Positions 6,292-13,626 of a DNA stretch of 13,981 bases are shown in pieces. Location of the stretch: contig CAILKA010000338.1 of assembly GCA_903834645.1 (NCBI GenBank), forward strand, positions 1 to 13,981, written 5' to 3'. The DNA comes from an uncultured beta proteobacterium. GTDB taxonomy: Bacteria; Pseudomonadota; Gammaproteobacteria; Burkholderiales; Burkholderiaceae_C. The notes under the pieces were generated by a model. It worked only from the letters and a program-made list of their open reading frames with translations. It did not search any database and was not told the DNA's origin. A program made the translations under genes and the position numbers. Within the stretch, counting starts at the first letter, position 1. Every line of letters begins with the position of its first letter.

Positions 6292-6308
6292 GCCTGATCC
6301 GTTCAGGC
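6292..6308. repeat. 6-bp-arm inverted repeat upstream of the leftward hydrolase
   Basis: GCCTGA (6292-6297) and TCAGGC (6303-6308) are perfect inverted arms with a 5-nt loop. The element lies 29-45 nt upstream of the hydrolase ATG and about 50 nt after the CoA-transferase stop in the direction of transcription. It could be an operator or a weak attenuating hairpin. There is no T-tract. Confidence 0.35.
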
Positions 6309-6358
6309 TGGGTGAATCATGCGCGAATCGGCAAAGCCCGCCCTGCCCGTGGGCCTGC

Positions 6359-7567
6359 TCAGACCGCCCCTTCGCGCTCCAGGGCCCCGATGCCCGCCTC
6401 GTCGTAGCCAAGCTCGGCCAGGATCTCGCGCGTGTGCTGCCCGAGCGTCGCCGGGGGCGACGTCACGCCCGGCGCCGCGCCGTCGAGCTTCACGCCCGTG
6501 CGCAGCAGGCGGATGTCGCGGCCCACGCCGCTGGCGTCGGCGAAGGTGGCGACCATGCCGCGGTCGGCCACCTGCGGGTGGTCGAGCGCCTGCTGCACCG
6601 TGTAGACCGGCCCGGCGGGAACGCCCGCATTCGTCAGCAGGGGCCACCAGTGCGCAGCCGAGTGGGCTGCCAGCGCCGCCTCGATCTCGGCCTTGAGGGC
6701 GTAGCGGTGCGCCAGGCGCCCCTCGCGGTGCACGAAGCGCGGGTCGTGTGCCAGCTCCTCGCGCCCGATCACGCGAAGGAGGGCCTCGAACTGCTCCTGC
6801 TTGTTGGCCGCGATGTTGAGCAGGCCTTCGCCCGTGCGAAAGGCGCCGGAGGGACTGGCCGTGATGTTCTCGTTGCCCATGGGCTGCGCCGCCTGCCCGG
6901 CCACGAGCAGGTTCGACACCGCCCAGCCCATCGTGGCGAGCACCGCCTCGAGCATCGACACGTCGATGAAGCGCCCGGTCGTGCGGTCGCGCTCGGCCAG
7001 CGCTGCGCACACGGCCATGGCGGCGGTCAGGCCGCCGATCGTGTCGGCCACCGGAAAGCCCACGCGCAGCGGGGCGCTTGCGGCGTCGCCCGTGATGCTC
7101 ATGACGCCGGCCATGCCCTGCACGATCTGGTCGTAGGCGGGCAGCTCGCGCAGCGGGCCGTCCTGGCCGAAGCCGGAGATGGCGCAGTACACGAGAGTCG
7201 GGTTGTGCGCCAGCAGCGCCTCGTAACCCAGGCCCAGGCGCTGCATCACCCCGGGGCGGAAGTTCTCCACGAGCGCGTCCGACCCGGCCACGAGCCGCTG
7301 CAGCACCGCCTTGGCGCCGGGCTTCTTCAGGTCCAGCGTGATCGAGCGCTTGCCCGCGTTCTGGGCCAGGAAGGACACGCCCATGAGGCGCTCGTTGAGC
7401 GCGGGGTCGGCGCCGAGCTGACGCGCCAGGTCGCCCCCCTCGCGCGCCTCGACCTTGATGACCTCGGCGCCCAGGTGCGCGAGCTGGTGGCAGGCGAAGG
7501 GCCCGGCCAGCACGTTGGTGAGGTCGAGCACGCGCAGGCCGTGCAGGGGCAGCTTCGAGGCGGTCAT
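6359..7567 (-). CDS. CaiB/BaiF (class III) CoA-transferase
   Basis: A 402-residue class III CoA-transferase. The family opening LRVLDLTNVLAGPFACHQLA (about 11-30) is followed by HLGAEVIKVEAREGGD, SLDL-type KRSITLDLKKP, VENFRPGVMQRLGLGYEAL (about 100-118) and YDQIVQGMAGVMSITGD. The catalytic Asp of the family, which forms the aspartyl-CoA intermediate, is most likely Asp175 in FPVADTIGG. Length is normal for CaiB/BaiF enzymes (about 380-420). These enzymes move CoA between acids such as carnitine, oxalate, succinate or aromatic and branched acids; the donor and acceptor here cannot be told. The start at 7567 gives the usual short lead before LRVLDLT, though no Shine-Dalgarno is visible. It is divergent from the aldolase gene, with 136 bp between, and precedes the hydrolase on the same strand. 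Confidence 0.93.
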   Translation of the reverse strand: MTASKLPLHGLRVLDLTNVLAGPFACHQLAHLGAEVIKVEAREGGDLARQLGADPALNERLMGVSFLAQNAGKRSITLDLKKPGAKAVLQRLVAGSDALVENFRPGVMQRLGLGYEALLAHNPTLVYCAISGFGQDGPLRELPAYDQIVQGMAGVMSITGDAASAPLRVGFPVADTIGGLTAAMAVCAALAERDRTTGRFIDVSMLEAVLATMGWAVSNLLVAGQAAQPMGNENITASPSGAFRTGEGLLNIAANKQEQFEALLRVIGREELAHDPRFVHREGRLAHRYALKAEIEAALAAHSAAHWWPLLTNAGVPAGPVYTVQQALDHPQVADRGMVATFADASGVGRDIRLLRTGVKLDGAAPGVTSPPATLGQHTREILAELGYDEAGIGALEREGAV

Positions 7568-7613
7568 GCGGGGGCGGGGGTTCGGGTGCGGTGCGAGTTT
7601 CACCGATCCGCGG

Positions 7614-7630
7614 CGGCCTGCGGCAGGCCG
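7614..7630. promoter_or_regulatory. candidate operator: 7-bp-arm inverted repeat between divergent genes
   Basis: CGGCCTG (7614-7620) and CAGGCCG (7624-7630) form a perfect inverted repeat with a 3-nt spacer. It lies in the 136-bp region between the leftward CoA-transferase and the rightward aldolase. A possible -10, TACAGT (7646-7651), sits 16 nt to its right, so the palindrome would cover the -35 of the aldolase promoter. The symmetry is seen; regulator binding is inferred, and no regulator gene is in the window. Confidence 0.45.
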
Positions 7631-7703
7631 GGAAGCTCCTGCGCGTACAGTGAAGGCCACGAGGGACCGCGTCGCCGCCGCGCACGCAAAGCACGGAGTT
7701 GCC

Positions 7704-8354
7704 ATGCACCGATCCGCACAGGGAATGCTCGAGCTGCTGCCGCAAGTGCCGGTGATGCCGATCATCTGGATCCACGAGGCTGACACGGCCGTGGGCGTGG
7801 CGCGCGCGCTGGTCGAAGGCGGCGTGCGCGTCTTCGAAGTGCTGGTGCGCACGCCGGCTGCGCTGGAGGCCATCACGGCGATGCGCCGCCACGTGCCCGA
7901 GGCCACCGTGGGTGCGGGCACGCTGCTCACCGCGGCCGACGTGCAGCGTGCGCTGGACGCCGGGGCGCAGTTCGGCGTCTCCCCCGGGCTCGTGCCCGAG
8001 ATCGCGCAGGCCGCGGTGCGGCTGGAGCTGCCGCTGCTGCCTGGGGTGTGGACGGCCAGTGAGGTGATGCAGGCACTGGCCTGGGGCTTCGAGGCGCTCA
8101 AGCTCTTTCCGGCCAACGGGCTGCAAGGCGCCACGCAGATCGAGCAGCTGCAGGGCGTGTTCCCGCGGGCGCGCTTCTGCCCCACGGGCGGCATCAAGCC
8201 CGAGCACATCCCGCGCTACCTCGCGCTCAGGGGCTGCCCCACGGTGGGCGGCAGCTGGGTCACGCCGCAGCCGCTCGTGGCCGCGCGCGACTGGGCAGGC
8301 ATCACGGCGCTGGCGCGGCAGGCCGCGGCCTTCGCGGCCGCGCGCGCCTCGTGA
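7704..8354 (+). CDS. KDPG/KHG-type aldolase (Eda family)
   Basis: A 216-residue class I aldolase of the 2-keto-3-deoxy-6-phosphogluconate family, which cleaves 2-keto-3-deoxy acids to pyruvate plus an aldehyde through a lysine Schiff base. Every residue I can check falls at the E. coli Eda number: Glu45 in FEVLVRT, Arg49, Thr73 in GAGTLL, Pro94 in GVSPGL, Schiff-base Lys133 and Phe135 in LKLFPA, and Ser184 in VGGSW. PTGGI follows at about 160-164. It therefore looks catalytically complete and able to hold a phosphate, though KHG or an altered six-carbon acid remain possible substrates. GGAG at 7695-7698 precedes the ATG by 5 nt. No dehydratase (edd) is present; instead a PfkB kinase follows on the same strand after 58 bp, so kinase then aldolase could act in series. 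Confidence 0.95.
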   Translation: MHRSAQGMLELLPQVPVMPIIWIHEADTAVGVARALVEGGVRVFEVLVRTPAALEAITAMRRHVPEATVGAGTLLTAADVQRALDAGAQFGVSPGLVPEIAQAAVRLELPLLPGVWTASEVMQALAWGFEALKLFPANGLQGATQIEQLQGVFPRARFCPTGGIKPEHIPRYLALRGCPTVGGSWVTPQPLVAARDWAGITALARQAAAFAAARAS

Positions 8355-8412
8355 GCGGGACACGGCCGGCCGCCACGCCCGGCGCGGGGTCGGCATGGCC
8401 CGGGGTGCGCGG

Positions 8413-9321
8413 ATGAGCGCAGGCGCCCGCTCCCCGCGCGCCATCGCCGTGGGCGCGATCTGCGCCACGCGCATCTACCGCGTCGAGCAGGTGCCGCCGC
8501 TGCCGGCCAAGGTGCTGGCCAACCGCCTCGTGGAGGTGGTCGACGGCATGGCGCTGTCGGCCGCCTGCGCCTTCGCGCGGCTCGGGGGCCACGCGGCCAT
8601 CTGGGCACGCTGCGGGGATGATGAGCCGGGTCGCGCCGCGCGCGCGGCGCTGCACGCCGAGGGCCTGGACGTCACGGGCCTGCGCGCGCTGCCTGGCACC
8701 GCTTCGTCGCAGGCCACGGTGATCGTGGATGCGCGCGGTGAGCGCCTGGTCGTGCCCTTCCACGACCCGGCCGTGGACGCCAGCGCGCAGTGGCTTCCGC
8801 TGGCCGCGCTCGCAGACGCCGACATGCTGCTGTGCGACGTGCGCTGGCCCGAGGGGGCCGAGGTCGCGATGCGCGCGGCGCGCGCGGCCGGCGTGCCCAG
8901 CATGCTCGACGGCGAGATCGCGGCCCCGGGTGTGCTCGAGCGGCTCGTGCCGCTGGCCACACACGCGGTGTTCTCCGACGCCGGGCTGCTGGCCTTCATG
9001 GGGGGTGCGAGCGTGGAGCAGGCGCTGCTGGCCCTGGCGCGCACGCATCCCGGGCACGTGGGCGCGACCTGCGGCGCGGCCGGCTACGCCTGGGTGGAGG
9101 GCGGTGCCGTGCGGCGCGTGGGCGCGCCGGCCGTCGAAGTCATCGACACGCTGGCCGCGGGTGACGTCTTCCACGGCGCCTTTGCGCTGGCCCTGGCCGA
9201 GAGCCAACCGGTGGAGGCCGCCGCGCGCTTCGCCTGCCACGCCGCCTCGCTCAAGTGCACGCGCTTCGGTGGCCGGCTGGGCTGCCCGACTCGTGCAGAG
9301 GTCGAGGCTTCGCTGCCCTGA
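8413..9321 (+). CDS. PfkB-family carbohydrate kinase, YihV-like
   Basis: A 302-residue PfkB/ribokinase-family kinase. The C-terminal signature is DTLAAGDVFHGAF (245-257), with Asp251 as the likely catalytic base; the usual GAGD is here A-A-G-D. Compared from memory with E. coli YihV (sulfofructose kinase), the segments CDVRWPEGA, MLDGEIAAPG, HAVFSDAGLLAF, DVFHGAF and SLKCTRFGGRLGCP match well, better than they match KdgK or ribokinase. Lys33 and Arg144 align with the YihV Lys and Arg I recall as substrate contacts, but the Asn of YihV in the GERIIIN segment is Pro here. ATG 8413 is preferred because GGGG at 8402-8405 is well spaced; ATG 8395 (six residues longer) is the alternative. It lies downstream of the aldolase. 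Kinase activity is likely; the sugar is uncertain (2-keto-3-deoxy acid, sulfo-sugar or another ketose). Confidence 0.88.
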   Translation: MSAGARSPRAIAVGAICATRIYRVEQVPPLPAKVLANRLVEVVDGMALSAACAFARLGGHAAIWARCGDDEPGRAARAALHAEGLDVTGLRALPGTASSQATVIVDARGERLVVPFHDPAVDASAQWLPLAALADADMLLCDVRWPEGAEVAMRAARAAGVPSMLDGEIAAPGVLERLVPLATHAVFSDAGLLAFMGGASVEQALLALARTHPGHVGATCGAAGYAWVEGGAVRRVGAPAVEVIDTLAAGDVFHGAFALALAESQPVEAAARFACHAASLKCTRFGGRLGCPTRAEVEASLP

Positions 9322-9401
9322 CGCCTGAAGCGGTCCGGAAGAAGCGATCGAAGCAGGGTTTGCCCTCCCGCCCGCGCGGGCCCTGGGCCTTGAAAGCACC
9401 G

Positions 9402-9431
9402 TTGACGCTGCCTCGAGGGCGCTGGTAGAAC
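9402..9431 (+). promoter_or_regulatory. candidate promoter for the TTT transporter operon
   Basis: The 163-bp gap between the kinase and the first receptor holds TTGACG (9402-9407) and TAGAAC (9426-9431) with an 18-nt spacer, a good sigma-70-like pair for so GC-rich a genome. TTGAAA at 9390-9395 is a second possible -35. A perfect GC palindrome, CCCGCGCGGG (9371-9380), lies just upstream and might end the kinase transcript, but it has no T-run. The leader would be about 45 nt and ends in AGGAGA (9472-9477). Confidence 0.45.
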
Positions 9432-9484
9432 GCCCTGTTCCCGACCCGCGGGGCCCGCCCCGGACACACACAGGAGACGAAGCC

Positions 9485-10483
9485 ATGACCAAGACAACCG
9501 ATCGCCGCACCGTGCTCGGCGGCCTGGCCGCTGCCGGCCTGGGCACGCTGCTGCCTGCTGCCGCCCGCGCACAGGGCGCCTGGCCCAACCGGCCCGTGAC
9601 CGTGGTGTGCCCGTGGGGTGCAGGCGGGGGCACGGATGCCACCGCGCGCATCGTCGCGGCGATCCTGGAGAAGAACCTGGGCCAGCCCTTCAACGTCGTC
9701 AACCGCACCGGCGGCTCGGGCGTGGTGGGCCACTCGGCGATCGCCACTGCGCCGCCTGACGGCTACACGATCGGGATGATCACGGTGGAGATCACGATGA
9801 TGCACCACCAGGGCCTGACCGAGCTCAAGCCCACGAACTACACGCCGCTGGCGCTCATGAACGTGGACCCGCCGGGCGTGCAGGTGAACGCGAACTCGCC
9901 CTACAAGACGATCAAGGCGCTGGCCGATGCCATCAAGGCCGCGCCCGCGGGCCGCTTCAAGGCCTCGGGCACGGGCCAGGGCGGCATCTGGCACCTCGGG
10001 CTCATCGGCTGGCTGCAGGCCATGGGGCTGCCGCCCAACCACGTGCAGTGGGTGCCCTCCAACGGCGCCGCGCCGGCGATGCAGGACCTGGCCGCCGGTG
10101 GCATCGACATCGTCACCTGCTCGGTGCCCGAGGCCAAGGCGATGCTCGATGCGGGCAAGGCCGTGAGCCTGGCCGTGATGGCCCCGCAGCGCAACCCTGC
10201 CTTCAAGGACGTGCCCACGCTCAACGAGACGCTCGGCATCAATTACTCGGTGGGCGCCTGGCGCGGCATCGCCGCCCCCAAGGGCATCCCCGATGCAGTG
10301 GCGGCGCGTCTGACGGCCGAGCTGAAGAAGGCCTACGACTCGGCCGAGTTCCAGGACTTCATGAAGAACCGGGGCTTTGGCACCACCTGGGCCGACCCGG
10401 CGGGCTTTGCGAAGTTCATGGCCGACGGCGACCGAGCGATGGGCGTGGCGATGACGGCCGCGGGCCTGGCCAAGAAGTCCTGA
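9485..10483 (+). CDS. Bug/TctC-family periplasmic receptor of a TTT transporter, Tat-like signal
   Basis: A 332-residue tripartite tricarboxylate transporter substrate-binding protein (Bug family). The N-terminus has an RR pair (7-8) in DRRTVLGGLAAAG, a hydrophobic stretch and an ARA-Q cleavage site near residue 29, which looks like a twin-arginine (Tat) signal. The mature protein starts with WPNRPVTVVCPWGAGGGTDATAR, the Bug ligand-loop pattern with an Asp in GGxxD, followed by VVNRTGGSGVVGHSAIA and the PPDGYT segment. Bug proteins bind carboxylates such as citrate, aspartate, phthalates or nicotinate; the ligand is not readable. AGGAGA lies 8 nt before the ATG. tctB follows after 25 bp, so this is the first gene of the transport operon. 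Tat use would imply folding before export, unusual for the family as I know it. Confidence 0.93.
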   Translation: MTKTTDRRTVLGGLAAAGLGTLLPAAARAQGAWPNRPVTVVCPWGAGGGTDATARIVAAILEKNLGQPFNVVNRTGGSGVVGHSAIATAPPDGYTIGMITVEITMMHHQGLTELKPTNYTPLALMNVDPPGVQVNANSPYKTIKALADAIKAAPAGRFKASGTGQGGIWHLGLIGWLQAMGLPPNHVQWVPSNGAAPAMQDLAAGGIDIVTCSVPEAKAMLDAGKAVSLAVMAPQRNPAFKDVPTLNETLGINYSVGAWRGIAAPKGIPDAVAARLTAELKKAYDSAEFQDFMKNRGFGTTWADPAGFAKFMADGDRAMGVAMTAAGLAKKS

Positions 10484-10508
10484 GGCCGGCCGGACCGCGG
10501 CGCGCGCG

Positions 10509-10982
10509 ATGCGATTGCATGACACCTGGCTCGGCGCGCTGCTGGTGGTGCTGGCCGCGGTCTTCTTCGGCTACACCTTCACCTTCCCCGACATGCCGGG
10601 CCAGAAGTACGGCCCGGCACTCTTTCCGCGCCTCATCGCACTGGGCATCGCCGCCTGCGGCGTCGTGATCGCCGTACGCGGCTGGCGCTCGGGCGCGCCG
10701 TGGGTGGCCTTCAGCCCCGAGCTGCAGCGCCTGCAGGGCTGGCTCGGGTGGCTGGCCATGCCGCTGGCCATCGTCTTCTACCTGGCAGCGGCCGAGCGGC
10801 TCGGGTTCCTGCCCACGGCCGCGATCGTCGTGTCGGCGCTGTGCGCGTGGATGGGCGTACGGCTGTGGGCGGCGCTCCTCACCGGCGTGGTGGCCGCGCT
10901 CGTGGTGCAGTGGTTCTTCGGCAGCCTCATGCGCGTGCCGCTGCCGCGCGGCTGGTTCATGCAGCTCGTGGCTGGCGGTTGA
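10509..10982 (+). CDS. tctB: TctB-type small membrane subunit of TTT transporter
   Basis: A 157-residue small membrane subunit. It has an N-terminal helix (about 7-25), then FPDMPGQKYGPALFPRLIALG (about 26-46), in which GPALFPRxIA is the family hallmark before helix 2 (about 40-57), and two or three further helices (about 76-95, 100-115, 117-135). It ends with the usual LPRGWF-type tail. TctB subunits sit in the inner membrane with TctA and couple to the receptor; their exact role is not well established. Its start has no strong ribosome binding site. Its stop codon overlaps the Shine-Dalgarno of tctA, which starts 12 bp later, so expression is likely coupled. Confidence 0.92.
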   Translation: MRLHDTWLGALLVVLAAVFFGYTFTFPDMPGQKYGPALFPRLIALGIAACGVVIAVRGWRSGAPWVAFSPELQRLQGWLGWLAMPLAIVFYLAAAERLGFLPTAAIVVSALCAWMGVRLWAALLTGVVAALVVQWFFGSLMRVPLPRGWFMQLVAGG

Positions 10983-10994
10983 AGGGATGACGCC

Positions 10995-12488
10995 ATGAGC
11001 GCCCTGGCGGCCGCAGCCGGCCTGGTCTTCGACCCCTACGTCATCACGGTCATCCTCGCCTCGGCCGTGTTCGGGATTTTCGTGGGCGCCATCCCGGGGC
11101 TCACGGCCACGATGGCCACGGCGCTGCTCGTGCCCATCACCTTCTTCATGCCGCCGGTGCCGGCGCTCGGGGCCATCGTGACGGCCAGCGCGATGGCGAT
11201 CTTTGCCGGCGACATCCCCGGCGCAATGCTGCGCATGCCGGGCACGCCTGCCTCGGCCGCCTACACCGACGAGAGCTACGCCATGGCGCGCAAGGGCCAG
11301 CTCGAGCTCAACCTGGGCGTGAACCTCGTGTTCTCGGTGGCCGGCGGCCTGGTGGGGGTGCTGTTCCTGATCGGCGCCGCACCGCTGCTGGCCGAAGCGG
11401 CGCTCAACTTCTCCTCCTTCGAGTACTTCTGGCTCGCCTGCCTGGGCCTGAGCTGTGCCACGCTCATCACGGCCAGCGGCCGCACGCGCGCGGTCCTGTC
11501 GCTGCTCATCGGGCTGGCCATCGGCTGCGTGGGCATCGACCCCGTGGCGGGCCACCCGCGCTACACCTTCGGCAACGTCGACCTGATGTCGGGCATCAGC
11601 TTCATCCCGACGATGATCGGCGCGTTCGCGGTGAGCGAGCTGCTGCGCGGCTCGGTGTCCGGCGAGAGCACGGGCGTGCTCGTGCAGGAGAAGGTGGGCG
11701 CGCTCTTTCGCGGCATCGGCGAGGTGACGCGCCGCTACTGGCGCAATTTCATGCGCGGCTCGGTGGTGGGCACGGCCATCGGTGCGCTGCCCGGGGCCGG
11801 GGCCGACATCGCGGCGTGGATCTCCTACGCCATGGCCCGGCGCTTTTCCAAGGAGCCCGAGAAGTTCGGCACCGGCCACGTCGAGGGCGTGGTGGAGTCG
11901 ACCTCCTCCAACAACTCCGCGCTGGCGGGCGCCTGGATCCCGGCGCTCGTTTTCGGCATCCCGGGCGACTCGATCACCGCCATCGTGATCGGCGTGCTCT
12001 ACATGAAGGGCATGAACCCGGGCCCGACGGTGTTCCTGCAGAACCCGCAGTTCATCTACGCGGTGTTCATCATCTTCGTGATCGCCAACCTCCTCATGCT
12101 GCCGCTGGGCTGGGCGGCCATCAAGGGTGCAGGCAAGTTGCTGCGCGCGCCGCGGCGCATCTTGCTGCCGGTGATCCTGCTCTTTTGCATCGTCGGGTCC
12201 TTTGCCATCACCAACAGCCCCTACGGCATCCTCGTGATGCTCATCTTCGGCATCGTGGGCTGGCTGATGGAGGAAAACGGCATCCCGGTGGCCCCGCTCG
12301 TGCTGGGCATCGTGCTGGGCGAACTGCTCGAGCAGAGCTTCCTGACCTCGATGATGAAGGCCGACGGCGACCCGAGCGCGTTTTTCACGCGCCCCATCGC
12401 CGGCACGCTCGGCGTGGTGACGCTGGCCGTGTGGGCGGTGATCGCGTGGCGGGCGATACGCGAGAGCCGCCGGCGTGCAGCCGCCTGA
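10995..12488 (+). CDS. tctA: TctA-type large membrane subunit of TTT transporter
   Basis: A 497-residue membrane protein with about 11-12 helices, the normal length for TctA, the ion-coupled permease subunit of tripartite tricarboxylate transporters. The first helix pair holds GAIPGLTATMATALLVPITF, the repeated family motif G-x-x-PG. The second copy, GALPGAGADIAAWISYAMA (about 260-278), is followed by EKFGTGHVEGVVESTSSNNS, also a family signature. IPALVFGIPGDSITAIVIGV comes next. The two similar halves fit the expected inverted-repeat fold. Carboxylate uptake driven by a cation gradient is known for the family. AAGGGA at 10982-10987 lies 7 nt before the ATG. The gene looks intact. Confidence 0.95.
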   Translation: MSALAAAAGLVFDPYVITVILASAVFGIFVGAIPGLTATMATALLVPITFFMPPVPALGAIVTASAMAIFAGDIPGAMLRMPGTPASAAYTDESYAMARKGQLELNLGVNLVFSVAGGLVGVLFLIGAAPLLAEAALNFSSFEYFWLACLGLSCATLITASGRTRAVLSLLIGLAIGCVGIDPVAGHPRYTFGNVDLMSGISFIPTMIGAFAVSELLRGSVSGESTGVLVQEKVGALFRGIGEVTRRYWRNFMRGSVVGTAIGALPGAGADIAAWISYAMARRFSKEPEKFGTGHVEGVVESTSSNNSALAGAWIPALVFGIPGDSITAIVIGVLYMKGMNPGPTVFLQNPQFIYAVFIIFVIANLLMLPLGWAAIKGAGKLLRAPRRILLPVILLFCIVGSFAITNSPYGILVMLIFGIVGWLMEENGIPVAPLVLGIVLGELLEQSFLTSMMKADGDPSAFFTRPIAGTLGVVTLAVWAVIAWRAIRESRRRAAA

Positions 12489-12543
12489 TGCACGTGCGCC
12501 CCGCCTCGACCCCAAGGCCCTGGATTTCACCCGAAAGGAAGCC

Positions 12544-13563
12544 ATGAGCAACGATCGAACCCTCCAGCCAGCCGCGCAAGCCGGCCGGCCTCGCCTGGGC
12601 GCGCTCGCGCTCCTCCTGGGGGCCTGGCTGGCGATTTCCGTCCCGCAGGCCCACGCCCAAGCCACGCCCTGGCCGAAGGCGCAGCCCATCCGGCTGATCG
12701 CGGTCTTTCCGCCGGGCGGCTCGGTCGATCAGGTCGCGCGCATCCTGCAGCCGGCGCTGCAGCGCCAGCTCGGCCAGACGGTGGTGGTGGAAAACCGCGG
12801 CGGCGCCTCGGGCTCGATCGGTGCGGCCGCGGTGGCGGCCTCGCCGCCTGATGGCTACACCTTCGCGGTGGTCTTCGACAGCCACGCCTCGCTGCCCGCG
12901 CTGATCCCCGGGCTGCCCTACGACACCAAGCGCGACCTGCCGCCCGTGGCGCTGCTGGGCACGAGCGCGATGGTGATCGCCGCGCACCCCGATTCGCCCT
13001 ACCGCACCTTCGGCGACGCGGTGGCCGCGGCGCGCACGGCCCGCGGCGTGAGCTACGGCAGCATCGGCTCGGGCAGCCTCGGGCACCTGGCGCTCGCGCT
13101 GCTGGCCAAGGGCAGCTCGCTCAACCTCGTGCACGTGCCCTACAAGGGCGGCGGCCCGCTGATGAACGACGCGTTGGCCGGCCATGTGCCGACGAGCATC
13201 GGCTCGATCTTCCTGCTCAAGCCCCACATCGACAGCAAGCGGCTGCGGCCGCTGGCGGTGACGACGAGCCAGCGCTCGGCCGCGCTGCCGGACGTGCCCA
13301 CGATCGCCGAGAGCGGCTTTGCCGGCTTTGACGCGCCGGCCTGGTGGGCCGTGCTCGCCCCGGCGCGCACGCCGCCGGAGGTCGTGCGGCAGATGAACGA
13401 GGCGATCAACGCCGTGCTGCGCCAGGCCGAGGTGTCGCAGCGCCTGGCGGGCCAAGGCATCGAGATCTTCACCGGCTCGCCCGAGGCTGCGCGCGCCTTC
13501 GTCGAGGCGCAGGTGGACGTCTGGGGCAAGGTGATCCGCGACAACGGCATCAAGGCCGACTGA
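12544..13563 (+). CDS. second Bug/TctC-family periplasmic receptor, Sec-like signal
   Basis: A 339-residue Bug-family receptor. The N-terminus has basic residues (Arg15, Arg17), a hydrophobic core (about 19-33) and an AHA-Q cleavage site after residue 38, with no RR pair before the core as in a Tat motif, so Sec export is expected. The mature part shows IRLIAVFPPGGSVDQVARI with the ligand-loop Asp, VVENRGGASGSIGAAAVA, SPPDGYTF, VPYKGGGPLMNDALAGHV and DVPTIAESGFAGF, all classic for the family. It is clearly different in sequence from the first receptor. It starts 55 bp after tctA behind AAAGGAA (12534-12540) and is likely in the same transcript. It may widen the ligand range of the transporter or act in sensing. 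A convergent gene follows. Confidence 0.93.
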   Translation: MSNDRTLQPAAQAGRPRLGALALLLGAWLAISVPQAHAQATPWPKAQPIRLIAVFPPGGSVDQVARILQPALQRQLGQTVVVENRGGASGSIGAAAVAASPPDGYTFAVVFDSHASLPALIPGLPYDTKRDLPPVALLGTSAMVIAAHPDSPYRTFGDAVAAARTARGVSYGSIGSGSLGHLALALLAKGSSLNLVHVPYKGGGPLMNDALAGHVPTSIGSIFLLKPHIDSKRLRPLAVTTSQRSAALPDVPTIAESGFAGFDAPAWWAVLAPARTPPEVVRQMNEAINAVLRQAEVSQRLAGQGIEIFTGSPEAARAFVEAQVDVWGKVIRDNGIKAD

Positions 13564-13626
13564 GCGCGGCGGCCCAGCCTCTGCGCCGGCTGACCCGTCG
13601 CGGCTCGGGCGCCGAAAGGGCTCGCC

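Noticed and set aside
6275..7783. A 502-codon plus-strand frame opposite the CoA-transferase
   Set aside because: It is antisense to a gene with complete CaiB/BaiF motifs; its His/Arg/Gly-rich translation has no recognisable domain.
6303..8474. A 723-codon minus-strand frame across the CoA-transferase and aldolase
   Set aside because: It shadows two clear genes in other frames and its protein is low-complexity Arg/Ala/Gly sequence.
9371..9380. CCCGCGCGGG palindrome as an intrinsic terminator after the kinase
   Set aside because: It is short, has no loop in the usual sense and no T-tract; such words arise often in this composition.
8302..9747. A 481-codon minus-strand frame opposite the kinase and first receptor
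   Set aside because: It crosses the intergenic promoter region and two genes with clear motifs; no domain is seen.
10416..12689. A 757-codon open frame antisense to tctBA
   Set aside because: It is antisense to well-matched tctB and tctA, its composition is His/Arg/Gly/Glu-rich with no family resemblance, and such frames are expected in DNA of this GC content.
13575..13592. CAGCC...GGCTG hairpin between the convergent receptor and Rieske genes
   Set aside because: Only 5-bp arms with an 8-nt loop and no T-run; too weak to call a terminator.
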